Position numbers and translations under genes: made by a program. Positions 25,002 through 34,066 of a DNA stretch of 64,000 bases are shown one piece after another. The stretch is from Flavobacterium cerinum (lineage in GTDB: Bacteria; Bacteroidota; Bacteroidia; Flavobacteriales; Flavobacteriaceae), in contig NZ_SBII01000005.1 of NCBI RefSeq assembly GCF_004028155.1, forward strand, positions 124,001 to 188,000. Reading direction: 5' to 3'. Positions within the stretch are counted from its first letter, which is position 1. Every line of letters starts with the position of its first letter. Under the pieces are notes generated by a model. That model made no database searches. It was not told the DNA's origin and was given only the letters and a program-made list of their open reading frames with translations.

Positions 25002-25820
25002 ATGTCAACGGCAAAAAAAGATTACAAAAGGATTACTACAAAATCACTGATTGAAATGAAGACTAATGGAGAGAAAATCTCTATGCTGACTTCGTATGAT
25101 TATACTATGGCAAAAATTGTTGACGCTGCCGGTATAGATGTCATATTGGTAGGCGATTCAGCTTCAAACGTTATGGCAGGTCACGAAACGACACTTCCTA
25201 TAACATTAGATCAAATGATCTATCATGCATCATCAGTAGTAAGAGCAATTACAAGAGCATTGGTTGTCGTAGATTTACCTTTTGGAAGTTACCAGTCTGA
25301 TCCTAAAGAAGCATTGCGTTCTTCTATCAGGATTATGAAAGAGAGCGGCGGACATGCTGTAAAGCTTGAAGGTGGCAGCGAAATTAAAGATTCAATAAAG
25401 AAGATATTAAATGCTGGTATCCCTGTTATGGGGCACTTAGGTTTAACACCTCAGTCTATTTATAAATTTGGTACTTATACTGTACGTGCAAAAGAGGATG
25501 AAGAAGCTGAGAAATTAATGGAAGATGCTAAAATGCTGGAACGCATTGGATGTTTTGCTGTAGTTCTGGAAAAAATTCCGGCTCATTTGGCACAGAAGGT
25601 TGCCGAAAGTATTTCAATTCCGGTAATTGGAATTGGTGCAGGCGGTGGCGTAGACGGTCAGGTATTGGTAATACATGATATGTTGGGTATGAACAATGAA
25701 TTTAGCCCGCGTTTCCTTCGTAGATATATGAATCTTTATGAAGAAATGACTACTGCAATTGGTCAGTATGTGACAGATGTAAAATCTAAAGATTTTCCAA
25801 ATACTAATGAACAATACTAG
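25002..25820 (+). CDS. panB: 3-methyl-2-oxobutanoate hydroxymethyltransferase
   Basis: The 272-residue enzyme makes ketopantoate from 2-ketoisovalerate and 5,10-methylene-THF, the first committed step of pantothenate/CoA synthesis. ATG 25002 ([20 protein letters not shown]) gives the normal family length; the frame extends to 24825 but into the neighbouring gene's promoter. Signature blocks are [37 protein letters not shown] (Mg-binding Asp), [17 protein letters not shown] and [30 protein letters not shown] box lies 19 bases upstream. The other pantothenate genes are not in the window. Confidence 0.95.
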   Translation: MSTAKKDYKRITTKSLIEMKTNGEKISMLTSYDYTMAKIVDAAGIDVILVGDSASNVMAGHETTLPITLDQMIYHASSVVRAITRALVVVDLPFGSYQSDPKEALRSSIRIMKESGGHAVKLEGGSEIKDSIKKILNAGIPVMGHLGLTPQSIYKFGTYTVRAKEDEEAEKLMEDAKMLERIGCFAVVLEKIPAHLAQKVAESISIPVIGIGAGGGVDGQVLVIHDMLGMNNEFSPRFLRRYMNLYEEMTTAIGQYVTDVKSKDFPNTNEQY

Positions 25821-25842
25821 AATTTAGTTTATTAAAATATTT

Positions 25843-25877
25843 AAGTCTTGAGATTATATTAATTTCAAGACTTTTTT
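25843..25877 (+). terminator. Terminator of panB
   Basis: AAGTCTTGA (25843-25851) pairs with TCAAGACTT (25865-25873) over a 13-base loop, followed by T's. Confidence 0.85.
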
Positions 25878-25923
25878 CATATTGCCTTAATTTCTAATAA
25901 TACAACCTTCCAATAATCTAATT

Positions 25924-26613
25924 TTGAAAGTACTTTCCAATAAAAATAACCTTCAGGTTCTTTATGAAGACAACCACATTATTGCGGTTAACAAACGTGT
26001 AGGCGATATTGTTCAGGGCGATAAAACCGGAGACAAACCCCTTAGCGATGTTGTAAAAGAATATATAAAGGACAAATATAATAAGCCCGGAGAAGTATTT
26101 CTTGGCGTTGTGCATAGGCTCGACAGACCTACAACCGGTATTGTTATTTTTGCAAGGACATCAAAAGCGCTTACACGACTTAACGAGCTATTTAAAAATA
26201 GAGAAACGCAAAAGACCTATTGGGCTGTTGTAAAGAAAAAACCGGAAACTAACACTGGAATTCTAGAGCATTTTCTTAAGCGTAACGAAAAAACGAATAC
26301 TTCTAAAGCACATACTAAAGAGGTGCCTGAAAGTAAGAAAGCAAGCCTTGATTATACTGTGATAAAAGAGTTGAATAATTATTTCGCACTCGAAATTAAT
26401 TTACATACCGGACGCCATCATCAAATCAGGGCACAGTTATCGGCTATAGGCTCCCCTATTAAAGGAGATCTTAAATATGGCTTTGACCGTAGTAATCCTG
26501 ATGGAGGTATTCATTTACATGCACGAAAGTTAGTTTTTGTGCATCCTGTTTCAAAAGAAAATATATCCATCACTGCTCCTGTACCCGACGATGTAATCTG
26601 GAAAGCTGTTTAG
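25924..26613 (+). CDS. RluA-family pseudouridine synthase
   Basis: The 229-residue enzyme isomerises uridine to pseudouridine in rRNA or tRNA. The catalytic motif is HRLDRPTTG with nucleophile Asp67, preceded by YEDNHIIAVNKRVGDIV, and the later LHTGRHHQIRAQLSAIGSPI block is diagnostic. It lacks an S4 domain, so it is of the short RluA/RluC-core type. The start appears to be TTG 25924: no ATG occurs before the conserved LQVLYEDNHI region. Target position is unknown. A hairpin follows the stop by about 30 bases. Confidence 0.9.
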   Translation: MKVLSNKNNLQVLYEDNHIIAVNKRVGDIVQGDKTGDKPLSDVVKEYIKDKYNKPGEVFLGVVHRLDRPTTGIVIFARTSKALTRLNELFKNRETQKTYWAVVKKKPETNTGILEHFLKRNEKTNTSKAHTKEVPESKKASLDYTVIKELNNYFALEINLHTGRHHQIRAQLSAIGSPIKGDLKYGFDRSNPDGGIHLHARKLVFVHPVSKENISITAPVPDDVIWKAV

Positions 26614-26644
26614 GTTAACCAAATAACAAGTTTTTGTAAAATGG

Positions 26645-26670
26645 CAAAATACCTATCTATAGGTATTTTG
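26645..26670 (+). terminator. Probable terminator of the pseudouridine synthase gene
   Basis: CAAAATACCTA and TAGGTATTTTG form a perfect 11-bp hairpin with a 4-base loop. The 3' arm itself supplies the T's, so it is a weaker intrinsic terminator. Confidence 0.65.
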
Positions 26671-26808
26671 TTATGTGAATGATTTTTAGATATTTGCATT
26701 AAATTAATGAAATTTAAATTTATTTTAATAGCGAAAGTGATTCTGCTGTTAAAACCTTATTGAAAATTTAAATATTTGTACATTTACAGCAAATAATCAC
26801 ATTTACAT

Positions 26809-28185
26809 ATGAAAAAACCATTACTCTTTATTATTACGCTCCTAAGTACAGGGCTTTACGCTCAGGAGCATTTTTCTGGTATTAGCACTTCCAGAAGAAC
26901 AGGCATCATCAATGCCACAATTAACCCTGCCGAACTAGTGAATTTAGAAAAAAAATATGAGGTTAGTGTTTTTTCATTAAGTGCTAACGTTTCAAACAAT
27001 AAAATTAGTTTTGGTGATCTTGTAGGCGGTGCAGACAATTTTGAAGAATTGTTATTTACGGGGGATGACCCTGTAAATATGCGTGTTGATGTAGAAATAT
27101 TAGGCCCATCTTTTGCAATGAAAGTTGATAAGTGGGCTTTTGCAATTACTACTGCTGCAAAAGTAAGAGCTAATCTTGTAGATATAGATACGCATTTAGG
27201 TCGGGCATTAACACTAGATCCTATTATGAGTACTACGGTAACAGCAAATATCAATTCGCAATATAATCAAAGAGCTACTGCAACTTCATGGGGCGAAATT
27301 GGTTTATCTGCTGCAAGAGAAATTTATAAAGACGAAGAGCATGAATTTTCTGCGGGTGTAACATTCAAGTTATTATTTCCGGGAGCTTATGCTAATATGT
27401 CTGCCAGTAAATTTAAAGGTACCATTAACACCAATTTGCTAACTAACGAAACGGTTCTTGATGATGCTCAGGCTAATTTGAATTTTGCTTATTCAGGATC
27501 ATTAGCTGACGGTTTTGATGATGCAGGTAATTTTGCAGACTTCTTTGCAGGTGGCTTAAATGGTTTTTCTACTGATATAGGTTTTAATTACCGATGGAAA
27601 AATGTTAATGGTAATAATGATGAATACAAATTGAATGCAGGTTTAGCATTCAGAAATATGGGAAGCATGACATTTAAGGATGATAAAAATGTTTCTAATA
27701 ATTATTCATTGAACATTCCTAATGATAATAACCCTCTTGATGGAACCAGCGGGCTTGATCTTACTCAGTTTGAAAACGCAGACACCATTCAGGAAATAGA
27801 AGATATCCTAATGCAGAGTGGTTATGCAACGTTAAATAAATCAGGTAAAAACTTTAAAGCAAAAATGCCGGCTTTGGTTTCTGCATATGCAGACTATAAT
27901 ATTTCAGGAAACTGGTATGCTACAGGATATTTTCAGCAGAAGCTTAACAAAGACAGTAAAGACGGACAGATAGCAGTACAAAACATGATATCGCTTACAC
28001 CGCGTTATTCTACTGGTTTCTTTGAAGTTTATGCACCTTTGGCAAATAATGAAATTTCAGGTTTCACAGCAGGTATTGGTTTCCGTATAGGAGGTTTCTA
28101 CATTGGTTCTGGGTCAATACTTTCTTCAGCTATTAGTGATACAAACCAGGCAGATGCTTATTTAGGCTTCCGTTTTGGATTCTAA
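26809..28185 (+). CDS. DUF5723 family outer-membrane beta-barrel-like protein
   Basis: The 458-residue protein has a signal peptide (MKKPLLFIITLLSTGLYAQ) and the DUF5723 opening (GIINATINPAELVN). Amphipathic beta-strands run throughout and end with a barrel-closing YLGFRFGF. It is found widely in Bacteroidota, often near OmpA-type genes, and is thought to be an outer-membrane protein; no partner is present here. A TACATTTA -7-like box lies about 23 bases before the ATG. Function is unknown. Confidence 0.85.
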   Translation: MKKPLLFIITLLSTGLYAQEHFSGISTSRRTGIINATINPAELVNLEKKYEVSVFSLSANVSNNKISFGDLVGGADNFEELLFTGDDPVNMRVDVEILGPSFAMKVDKWAFAITTAAKVRANLVDIDTHLGRALTLDPIMSTTVTANINSQYNQRATATSWGEIGLSAAREIYKDEEHEFSAGVTFKLLFPGAYANMSASKFKGTINTNLLTNETVLDDAQANLNFAYSGSLADGFDDAGNFADFFAGGLNGFSTDIGFNYRWKNVNGNNDEYKLNAGLAFRNMGSMTFKDDKNVSNNYSLNIPNDNNPLDGTSGLDLTQFENADTIQEIEDILMQSGYATLNKSGKNFKAKMPALVSAYADYNISGNWYATGYFQQKLNKDSKDGQIAVQNMISLTPRYSTGFFEVYAPLANNEISGFTAGIGFRIGGFYIGSGSILSSAISDTNQADAYLGFRFGF

Positions 28186-28209
28186 TATATAAGTTATGTT
28201 CAAATTTAT

Positions 28210-28236
28210 AGCCATACATTTCGTATGGCTTTTTTT
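28210..28236 (+). terminator. Terminator after the DUF5723 gene
   Basis: AGCCATAC (28210-28217) and GTATGGCT (28223-28230) form a perfect 8-bp stem with a 5-base loop, followed by six T's. Confidence 0.9.
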
Positions 28237-28317
28237 ATGACCAATTTAAAAAATTGTTATAAAGTATTACCTGTATAAAATTATATTCCCTAACTTCATT
28301 ACATAAAATCGATACAT

Positions 28318-29184
28318 ATGAAATGGTCAGGCAGAAGACAAAGCGATAACATGGAAGATCGCCGTGGTGTTTCAGGAGGTAAAATTGCTGCAGGTGGTGG
28401 TATTATAGGTATAATAATACTTGCTATAAGTCTGTTTACAGGTGGTGGTGATAGTGGAACCATGATCCAGGAAATCACCAATCAGTTACAGCAAAATGGA
28501 GCTGGCGGCCAGCAGGAAACTGTGGAATTATCGGAACGCGATAAAGAAATGGGAAAATTCGTTGCAACCGTTCTTGCCGACACAGAAGATGTATGGATAA
28601 AAGTATTTGCCGAAAATGGTATGACTTATGAAAAACCGAAATTGGTACTTTTTCGCGATAGTGTACAAACTGCTTGTGGTGGTGCATCGTCAGCATCAGG
28701 ACCTTTTTACTGTCCTTCCGATAAAAAAGTATATATGGATTTGGCCTTTTTTGATGAATTACAATCGCGATTCGGGGCTAAAGGCGGTGACTTTGCAATT
28801 GCATATGTAATTGCTCACGAAATTGGCCACCATGTACAGACATTATTAGGAACTTCATCAAAAGTTAGACAGTTGCAGTCGCAAACGGATGAAGCTGGTG
28901 CTAACAGACTTTCTGTTGCACAGGAACTTCAGGCCGATTTTTATGCAGGTCTTTGGACGCACTACAATGAGCAAATGAATAATATACTCGAAGAAGGTGA
29001 TATTGATGAAGCACTAAGTGCTGCAAATGCTGTAGGTGATGACGCCATTCAAAAACGTGCTCAAGGGCATGTAGTTCCTGATTCTTTTACGCATGGTACA
29101 TCGGCTCAGCGCATGTATTGGTTTAAAAAAGGATTTGAAACGGGAGATATCAAACAAGGCGATACCTTTAAAGAGCTACAATAA
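28318..29184 (+). CDS. Neutral zinc metallopeptidase, YpfJ family
   Basis: The 288-residue protein begins with the family opening MKWSGRRQSDNMEDRRG, has one membrane helix (about residues 22-40) and a C-terminal periplasmic metallopeptidase domain. HEIGHH (about residue 166) is the zinc site, with the third-ligand Glu in VAQELQADFYAGLWTH. CGGASSASGPFYCPSDKKVY is also typical. Substrates are unknown. Its stop abuts, with no gap, the stop of the convergent small gene. Confidence 0.92.
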   Translation: MKWSGRRQSDNMEDRRGVSGGKIAAGGGIIGIIILAISLFTGGGDSGTMIQEITNQLQQNGAGGQQETVELSERDKEMGKFVATVLADTEDVWIKVFAENGMTYEKPKLVLFRDSVQTACGGASSASGPFYCPSDKKVYMDLAFFDELQSRFGAKGGDFAIAYVIAHEIGHHVQTLLGTSSKVRQLQSQTDEAGANRLSVAQELQADFYAGLWTHYNEQMNNILEEGDIDEALSAANAVGDDAIQKRAQGHVVPDSFTHGTSAQRMYWFKKGFETGDIKQGDTFKELQ

Positions 29185-29412
29185 TTAATTACTCTTTTTA
29201 GCGTTCATTATCTGCCACTGGTCATTAAGGTATTTTACCTTATTTACCTCTTTGGTGATCGATTCCAGTTCATCTTCATAATCAGGATCTTCCATTCCGG
29301 CAGCATCAAGATCTTGAGCTCTTTCTAATAAATTATCCATAACAGGGCGTAATTTCTCCTGAACTATAGCCGGCATGCCGTTGAATAATTCTACTAAATT
29401 TTGTTTAACCAT
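29185..29412 (-). CDS. Small conserved-looking acidic protein, unknown function
   Basis: The 75-residue protein, MVKQNLVELFNGMPAIVQEK followed by a strongly acidic helix (AAGMEDPDYEDELESI), has no signal peptide or membrane span and looks like an all-helical cytoplasmic protein. Its frame fits tightly between the yifB stop region and the peptidase stop, with an A-rich leader before the ATG, which supports a real gene. I do not recognise a named family. It lies just downstream of yifB and may be co-transcribed with it (18-base gap). Confidence 0.7.
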   Translation of the reverse strand: MVKQNLVELFNGMPAIVQEKLRPVMDNLLERAQDLDAAGMEDPDYEDELESITKEVNKVKYLNDQWQIMNAKKSN

Positions 29413-29430
29413 TTTTATTTTATTTTTAAA

Positions 29431-30966
29431 TTAACCTAACCAACCTTCCCTATCCAGGCTGCGATATTGTATGGCTTCGGCGATATGCTCCTGCTCTACA
29501 TTAACGGCACCACAAAGATCGGCAATTGTTCTGGAAACTTTCAAAATTCTATCATAAGCTCTCGCAGAAAGATTAAGCCGTTCCATAGCTGTTTTTAAAA
29601 GTTGTAAGGAGGCCTCATCAAGTTCGCAATATTCGCGAATCTGTTTGGTATTCATTTGAGCATTATAATGTACTTTGTCGAAATCGGAAAAACGTTCTGT
29701 TTGAATTTCTCTTGCCGTAGTTACCCTTTTACGAATATCTGCACTATTTTCCGCTTTTTGTTTATCAGATAACTTTTCAAAAGGTACAGGAGTAACCTCA
29801 ATATGAATATCGATCCGGTCCAGTAAAGGACCTGATATTTTGCTTAGGTAGCGCTGCATTTCATGTGGAGATGAACTAACAGGTGCATCGGGATCGTTAA
29901 AATAACCTCCCGGACTTGGGTTCATGCTTGCTACCAGCATAAAAGACGATGGATATGTTATTGTAAACTTCGCTCTGGATATGGTAACTTCACGGTCTTC
30001 TAATGGCTGGCGCATTACTTCGAGTACATCACGTTTAAATTCGGGTAATTCATCAAGGAATAGTACTCCATTATGAGCCATAGATATTTCACCGGGTTGT
30101 GGATAACTCCCGCCTCCGACGAGTGCTACATTGGATATTGTGTGATGGGGGCTTCTAAAAGGACGTTGGTTCATTAAACCGCCTTCTTTAACTTTACCTG
30201 CCACACTATGTATCTTTGTCGTTTCCAAAGCCTCTTTTAATGTCATTGGAGGCAATATACTTGGCAGACGTTTGGCAAGCATTGTTTTACCTGCTCCCGG
30301 CGGACCGATCAATATAATATTATGTCCTCCAGCCGCGGCAATTTCCATACAGCGTTTTATACTTTCCTGACCCTTAACATCACTAAAATCAAACTCCGGA
30401 AAATCGAGTGTTTTGTAAAACTCCTCACGGGTATTGAATATCGTCGGTTCAAGTGTACCTCTTCCTTCCAGAAAATCAATAACTTCCAAGACATTTTCAA
30501 TACCATATACATCAAGTCCGGCTACAATAGCAGCTTCTTTTACGTTTTGCTTTGGTAGAAAAAATCCCTTAAAACCTTCTTCTTTAGCTTTGATAGCAAT
30601 GGGTAATGCTCCTTTTATCGGCTGGAGGCTTCCATCAAGCGAAAGCTCACCCATTATTACATATTTGTCAACTTCATCCGATTTAATTTGTCCTGAAGCT
30701 GCCAGTATGCCTATGGCAAGGGTAAGATCATAAGCAGATCCTTCTTTCCTTAAATCGGCAGGTGCCATGTTTATAGTAATTTTCTTCCCGGGAAGCTGAT
30801 AGCCGTTATTCTTTAAAGCAGCAGCAATACGGTAGCTACTCTCTTTAATAGCATTATCAGGCAGTCCTACTAGGTGATAGCCTACACCTTTATCTATATT
30901 CACTTCAACGGTAATGGTTGTGGCTTCAACCCCAAAAACGGCGCTCCCGAAAACTTTTATCAGCAT
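29431..30966 (-). CDS. YifB/ComM-family AAA+ ATPase (Mg-chelatase-like)
   Basis: The 511-residue protein starts with a Lon-protease-like domain (AVFGVEATTITVEVNIDKG, GLPDNAIKESSYRIAAAL) and continues with a Mg-chelatase-type AAA+ ATPase: Walker A GPPGAGKTMLAKRL near residue 217, Walker B VLFLDELPEF, and the RSPHHTISNVALVGGG block. A C-terminal lid ends YRSLDREGW. ComM homologues are helicases that extend branch migration during natural transformation. The gene has a conserved 27-base upstream element shared with the next gene upstream. Confidence 0.93.
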   Translation of the reverse strand: MLIKVFGSAVFGVEATTITVEVNIDKGVGYHLVGLPDNAIKESSYRIAAALKNNGYQLPGKKITINMAPADLRKEGSAYDLTLAIGILAASGQIKSDEVDKYVIMGELSLDGSLQPIKGALPIAIKAKEEGFKGFFLPKQNVKEAAIVAGLDVYGIENVLEVIDFLEGRGTLEPTIFNTREEFYKTLDFPEFDFSDVKGQESIKRCMEIAAAGGHNIILIGPPGAGKTMLAKRLPSILPPMTLKEALETTKIHSVAGKVKEGGLMNQRPFRSPHHTISNVALVGGGSYPQPGEISMAHNGVLFLDELPEFKRDVLEVMRQPLEDREVTISRAKFTITYPSSFMLVASMNPSPGGYFNDPDAPVSSSPHEMQRYLSKISGPLLDRIDIHIEVTPVPFEKLSDKQKAENSADIRKRVTTAREIQTERFSDFDKVHYNAQMNTKQIREYCELDEASLQLLKTAMERLNLSARAYDRILKVSRTIADLCGAVNVEQEHIAEAIQYRSLDREGWLG

Positions 30967-30983
30967 ATAGTAAATTTGAAGTG

Positions 30984-31010
30984 TCTAAAATACGGAAAAT
31001 AATTACAATT
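30984..31010 (-). repeat. Imperfect direct repeat, copy 1 (upstream of yifB)
   Basis: This 27-base element shares TCTAAAATACGGAAA and TTACAATT with copy 2 at 31584-31610 (about 3 mismatches). Both copies begin 18 bases from a minus-strand start codon. On the minus strand it contains GTATTTTAG, a likely -7 box. Confidence 0.75.
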
Positions 31011-31044
31011 TTATGATATACTATTTAGCCTTTTTATTTAAGCA

Positions 31045-31566
31045 TCAAAAAGCAGCATTGCCTTGTGTACATTTATTTATTAAAGCTTCTTCTTCCGTTA
31101 CACAGCCTATAAATTCTCTACAGCTCCAGCCTAAATCATCCTCTCCCATGTAAAATAATCTTGGTCTGCATTTTTCATTTCCCTCACAAATAATAAATAA
31201 GTCTATATAGGTATATATATCAGGGTTATTTGATTTGTCAAAATAAAGTTCACCATTGTAATTACATAGCCATCTTACAATATGAAGATCTTTTCTTTTA
31301 GATGATGAGAACTCAACATAGAAATATTTTATTTTTTTACTGCCCAGTGTATATTTTTGAATGACTTCAACATTATCAATAATTGGATCATGTTTATAAA
31401 GCTCTTTATTAACCGTGTTTATAAAATCCTTTTTGGTGATTAACAATTTTGGCTTACCATTTTTTAGTTTACCCACTAAGAGTTTACTATCAAAAGAAAT
31501 TTCTTTTGACTGTGATACTATGATTATTGAATTGAACAATAGAAAAATGACTAATAGGTATTTCAT
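31045..31566 (-). CDS. Orphan secreted Cys-rich protein, unknown function
   Basis: The 173-residue protein has a signal peptide (MKYLLVIFLLFNSIIIVS). The mature part is Lys/Asp-rich and beta-leaning, with six cysteines all in the last 80 residues (RWLCNY, IICEGNEKCRP, WSCREFIGCV, NKCTQG), an even number that would fit periplasmic disulfides. I do not recognise the family. The gene sits between yifB and a metal-binding gene and is bracketed by two 27-base imperfect repeats exactly 600 bases apart, so it may be a late insertion or duplication-derived gene. Confidence 0.7.
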   Translation of the reverse strand: MKYLLVIFLLFNSIIIVSQSKEISFDSKLLVGKLKNGKPKLLITKKDFINTVNKELYKHDPIIDNVEVIQKYTLGSKKIKYFYVEFSSSKRKDLHIVRWLCNYNGELYFDKSNNPDIYTYIDLFIICEGNEKCRPRLFYMGEDDLGWSCREFIGCVTEEEALINKCTQGNAAF

Positions 31567-31583
31567 TTGTTTATATATAATGT

Positions 31584-31610
31584 TCTAAAATACGGAAATT
31601 GATTACAATT
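31584..31610 (-). repeat. Imperfect direct repeat, copy 2 (upstream of the orphan gene)
   Basis: Partner of the element at 30984-31010, in the same orientation and the same position relative to the start codon (18 bases upstream of 31566). Confidence 0.75.
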
Positions 31611-31671
31611 ATTATAAGTAAAACAACAGTGTTTCAGTATTCATTAATTAAGAGCATAGTGAAATAAATAG

Positions 31672-31692
31672 AAAAAGGAGCTCATGGCTCCC
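31672..31692 (-). terminator. Terminator of the heavy-metal-domain gene
   Basis: On the minus strand GGAGC, a 5-base loop and GCTCC are followed by TTTTTC. The stem is short but the T-tract is clear. Confidence 0.7.
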
Positions 31693-31714
31693 TTCATTCC
31701 TGTATTTATAAAAT

Positions 31715-32074
31715 TTATTTCTTACAGCATCCGTCCAATCCTTCATAGGCAACAGCATCTGCGGGTATATCGTCGGCATCATAGCCCAATTTGCTTATAG
31801 CGGTCTTTATTTTGGTAAGATCGGTTTTTTTAGAATTGTAAACCACTTTAATGGTCATGGCTTTATCATCAAGGGTGATCATCTGGATACCTTTTTCCTT
31901 TAGGAGCGTTTTTTGCAATCTGTCGCCGCATGATTCACATTGCTTGCAATGATCGCAGTGTATTACGGTTTTAATTACAGCTGTTTGTATCGTCTTTTCT
32001 TTTTGTGCAAATGCAGTATTTGAAAATAAAAAGAAAGTTAGTGCCGTTAAAATTAATTTGATGCTATTTTTCAT
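31715..32074 (-). CDS. Exported heavy-metal-associated (HMA) domain protein
   Basis: The 119-residue protein has a signal peptide (..FSNTAFAQ) and an HMA-like beta-alpha-beta-beta-alpha-beta domain with an extended cysteine motif HCDHCKQCESCG (C40, C43, C46, C49) instead of the simple MxCxxC. The helix KTLLKEKG, strand AMTIKVVYNSKK and IKTAISKLGYDADD match the HMA fold. A CC pair lies near the C-terminus. It probably binds Cu, Hg or another soft metal in the periplasm. No efflux ATPase is adjacent. Confidence 0.88.
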   Translation of the reverse strand: MKNSIKLILTALTFFLFSNTAFAQKEKTIQTAVIKTVIHCDHCKQCESCGDRLQKTLLKEKGIQMITLDDKAMTIKVVYNSKKTDLTKIKTAISKLGYDADDIPADAVAYEGLDGCCKK

Positions 32075-32222
32075 ACGAATCAGTTTTGTTTGTTATTAAT
32101 AGCCGAAAATAGGCAAATAAATTCAATTGATAATTTCCCCTTAAAATAAACTTATAAATTTTCTAAATCAGAAATAACATCTTACTTTTATTCAAATTTA
32201 AATCACCACTTACAATAAAATT

Positions 32223-32600
32223 ATGGGACTATTTAATGCCATTATGGGCAATGCCTCTGAAGTTAATATCGAGAAAATAACAGGCGAATTCCAGCCTATG
32301 CTTATTCCAGGAGAAAAGATCGAGAAAGCTTACAAACTTATCAGAGATATGTTTGTGTTTACTAATAAAAGACTTATTTTAGTAGATAAGCAGGGTATTA
32401 CCGGATCTAAGGTAGATTATCAATCTATTCCTTATGGTAGTATTACTAAATTCTCTAAAGAAAGTGCGGGTCTTCTTGACCTTGATGCAGAATTGAAGAT
32501 TTGGGTAAGAGGTGAAAGCCTTCCTATAAAAAAACAATTTGGTAAAGACAATAATATCAACGAAGTATATGTGATATTGAGCCAGCATATTCTGGGTTAG
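32223..32600 (+). CDS. Bacterial PH-domain protein
   Basis: The 125-residue cytoplasmic protein has the bacterial PH fold (bPH_1/YyaB-like): IPGEKIEKAYKLIRDMFVFT, then NKRLILVDKQG and YQSIPYGSITKF, which is the classic strand-turn pattern. It closes with a C-terminal helix (NINEVYVILSQHI). Such proteins are widespread and of unknown function, possibly stress-related oligomers. It has a TACTTTTA box in its leader and a strong terminator after it. Confidence 0.88.
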   Translation: MGLFNAIMGNASEVNIEKITGEFQPMLIPGEKIEKAYKLIRDMFVFTNKRLILVDKQGITGSKVDYQSIPYGSITKFSKESAGLLDLDAELKIWVRGESLPIKKQFGKDNNINEVYVILSQHILG

Positions 32601-32626
32601 AACACCTACTTAATTATATTACCTTT

Positions 32627-32659
32627 TAGCCAAAACACGCAACGTTTTGGCTATTTTTT
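32627..32659 (+). terminator. Terminator of the PH-domain gene
   Basis: TAGCCAAAAC (32627-32636) pairs with GTTTTGGCTA (32644-32653) around a 7-base loop, with a following run of T. It ends 18 bases before the next start codon. Confidence 0.9.
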
Positions 32660-32676
32660 TTATAAAACAAATAACT

Positions 32677-34032
32677 ATGGCAGATAATACACTTGTGATA
32701 ATTGGCGGCGATGCTGCCGGAATGACTGCAGCTTCTAAAGTTAGGCGTGAACAGCCGGACAGGAAAATAATTGTTTTTGAAAAATCACAATATACTTCCT
32801 ATTCTGCCTGTGGTATCCCCTATTTTATATCGGAAACTGTAAAATCTGCTGAAGAGCTCGTGGTGAGAAGTCCTGAGGAATTTCGAAAAAAATACAAGAT
32901 CGATGTCAGGACTATGCATTTGGTTCTGGAGGTAGATACAGATAATAAAAAGATAAAAGTACTTGATAAAGAAAAAGATGAGGAAATATGGCAGGAATAT
33001 GATCAGTTGCTTATAGCAACGGGAGGTCATTCTTTTTGTCCTGATATTGAAGGGCAAGATGCAGAAAATGCTTTTGGCATCTCTACTCTAAAAAGCGGTA
33101 TAAAACTGGAGAAATATATAGAGGATAAAAAACCAAAGTCGGCAGTAATTATTGGTGGCGGTTATATTGGGCTCGAAATGGCCGAAGCACTATTGATTAG
33201 AGGTTTAAAAGTTACATTGATAAACCGTTCTGAACAGGTAATGAATACACTTGATCCCGATATGGGAGCTATGGTATCCGATGCTGTTCGTAATCTTGGT
33301 GTTACTTTATATCTTAATGAAGAATTGAAAGCTTTCGATCTTAAAGATAATATGATAAAAGGCGTAGTCACGAATAAGAGAACAATCAAAGCCGATATTG
33401 TTATTTTCGGAATGGGTTCTGCACCAAATACTGCTTTCCTGAAAGGTTCAAAGATCAAACTTGGTGTTAAAGATGCCATAGCTGTTAACACCAAAATGGA
33501 AACTAATATAAAAGATGTATGGGCTGCCGGTGACTGTGCTGAGACATTCCATTTGGTAAGTAAAAAGCAGGTTTATATTGCTCTGGGTACACTGGCCAAT
33601 AAAAGCGGACTGGTTGCCGGAAGTAATATTGCCGGAGAAAAATCGGTTTTTCCTGGTGGCGTGGGTACAGCAGTGTGTAAAGTATGTAGTTATGAAGTAG
33701 CGCGTACCGGACTTCTTGAAAAAGACCTAAAAGCAATGAAGATAGATTATGTAACCGCTACGACCAAAAGTAAAACACGCGCCCATTATTATCCGGGAGC
33801 AAAAGATATCACTGTAAAATTATTGGCAGAGAAAAAAAGTGGCAGGTTATTAGGAGCACAGATAATTGGCGAAGAAGGTGCAGCTAAACGTATAGACGTA
33901 TTAGCTACAGCACTCACGCATAACCTAACTGTGCAGAATATAATAGACCTTGACTTATCCTATGCTCCACCCTTCTCTCCTGTTTGGGATCCGGTGCAGA
34001 CAGCAGCACGAAAACTAATAAACGATATATAA
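32677..34032 (+). CDS. CoA-disulfide reductase / NADH-oxidase-like flavoprotein
   Basis: The 451-residue protein starts at ATG 32677 (MADNTLVIIGGDAAGMTAAS), just after the T-tract of the preceding terminator. It has an FAD-binding GGDAAG, the single redox cysteine C45 in YSACGIPYF, a second nucleotide-binding site GGGYIGLEMAEALLIRG for NAD(P)H, and WAAGDCAETFH, followed by the family's dimerisation domain. A single Cys in SxxCGIPY is the mark of CoA-disulfide reductases and related NADH oxidases or persulfide reductases. Electron acceptor is uncertain. A bidirectional terminator follows. Confidence 0.9.
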   Translation: MADNTLVIIGGDAAGMTAASKVRREQPDRKIIVFEKSQYTSYSACGIPYFISETVKSAEELVVRSPEEFRKKYKIDVRTMHLVLEVDTDNKKIKVLDKEKDEEIWQEYDQLLIATGGHSFCPDIEGQDAENAFGISTLKSGIKLEKYIEDKKPKSAVIIGGGYIGLEMAEALLIRGLKVTLINRSEQVMNTLDPDMGAMVSDAVRNLGVTLYLNEELKAFDLKDNMIKGVVTNKRTIKADIVIFGMGSAPNTAFLKGSKIKLGVKDAIAVNTKMETNIKDVWAAGDCAETFHLVSKKQVYIALGTLANKSGLVAGSNIAGEKSVFPGGVGTAVCKVCSYEVARTGLLEKDLKAMKIDYVTATTKSKTRAHYYPGAKDITVKLLAEKKSGRLLGAQIIGEEGAAKRIDVLATALTHNLTVQNIIDLDLSYAPPFSPVWDPVQTAARKLINDI

Positions 34033-34035
34033 AGA

Positions 34036-34060
34036 AAAAGCCTTCATTACGAAGGCTTTT
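34036..34060. terminator. Bidirectional terminator between flavoprotein and dsbD
   Basis: AAAAGCCTTC and GAAGGCTTTT form a perfect 10-bp stem with a 5-base loop. Confidence 0.92.
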
Positions 34061-34066
34061 CTATTA

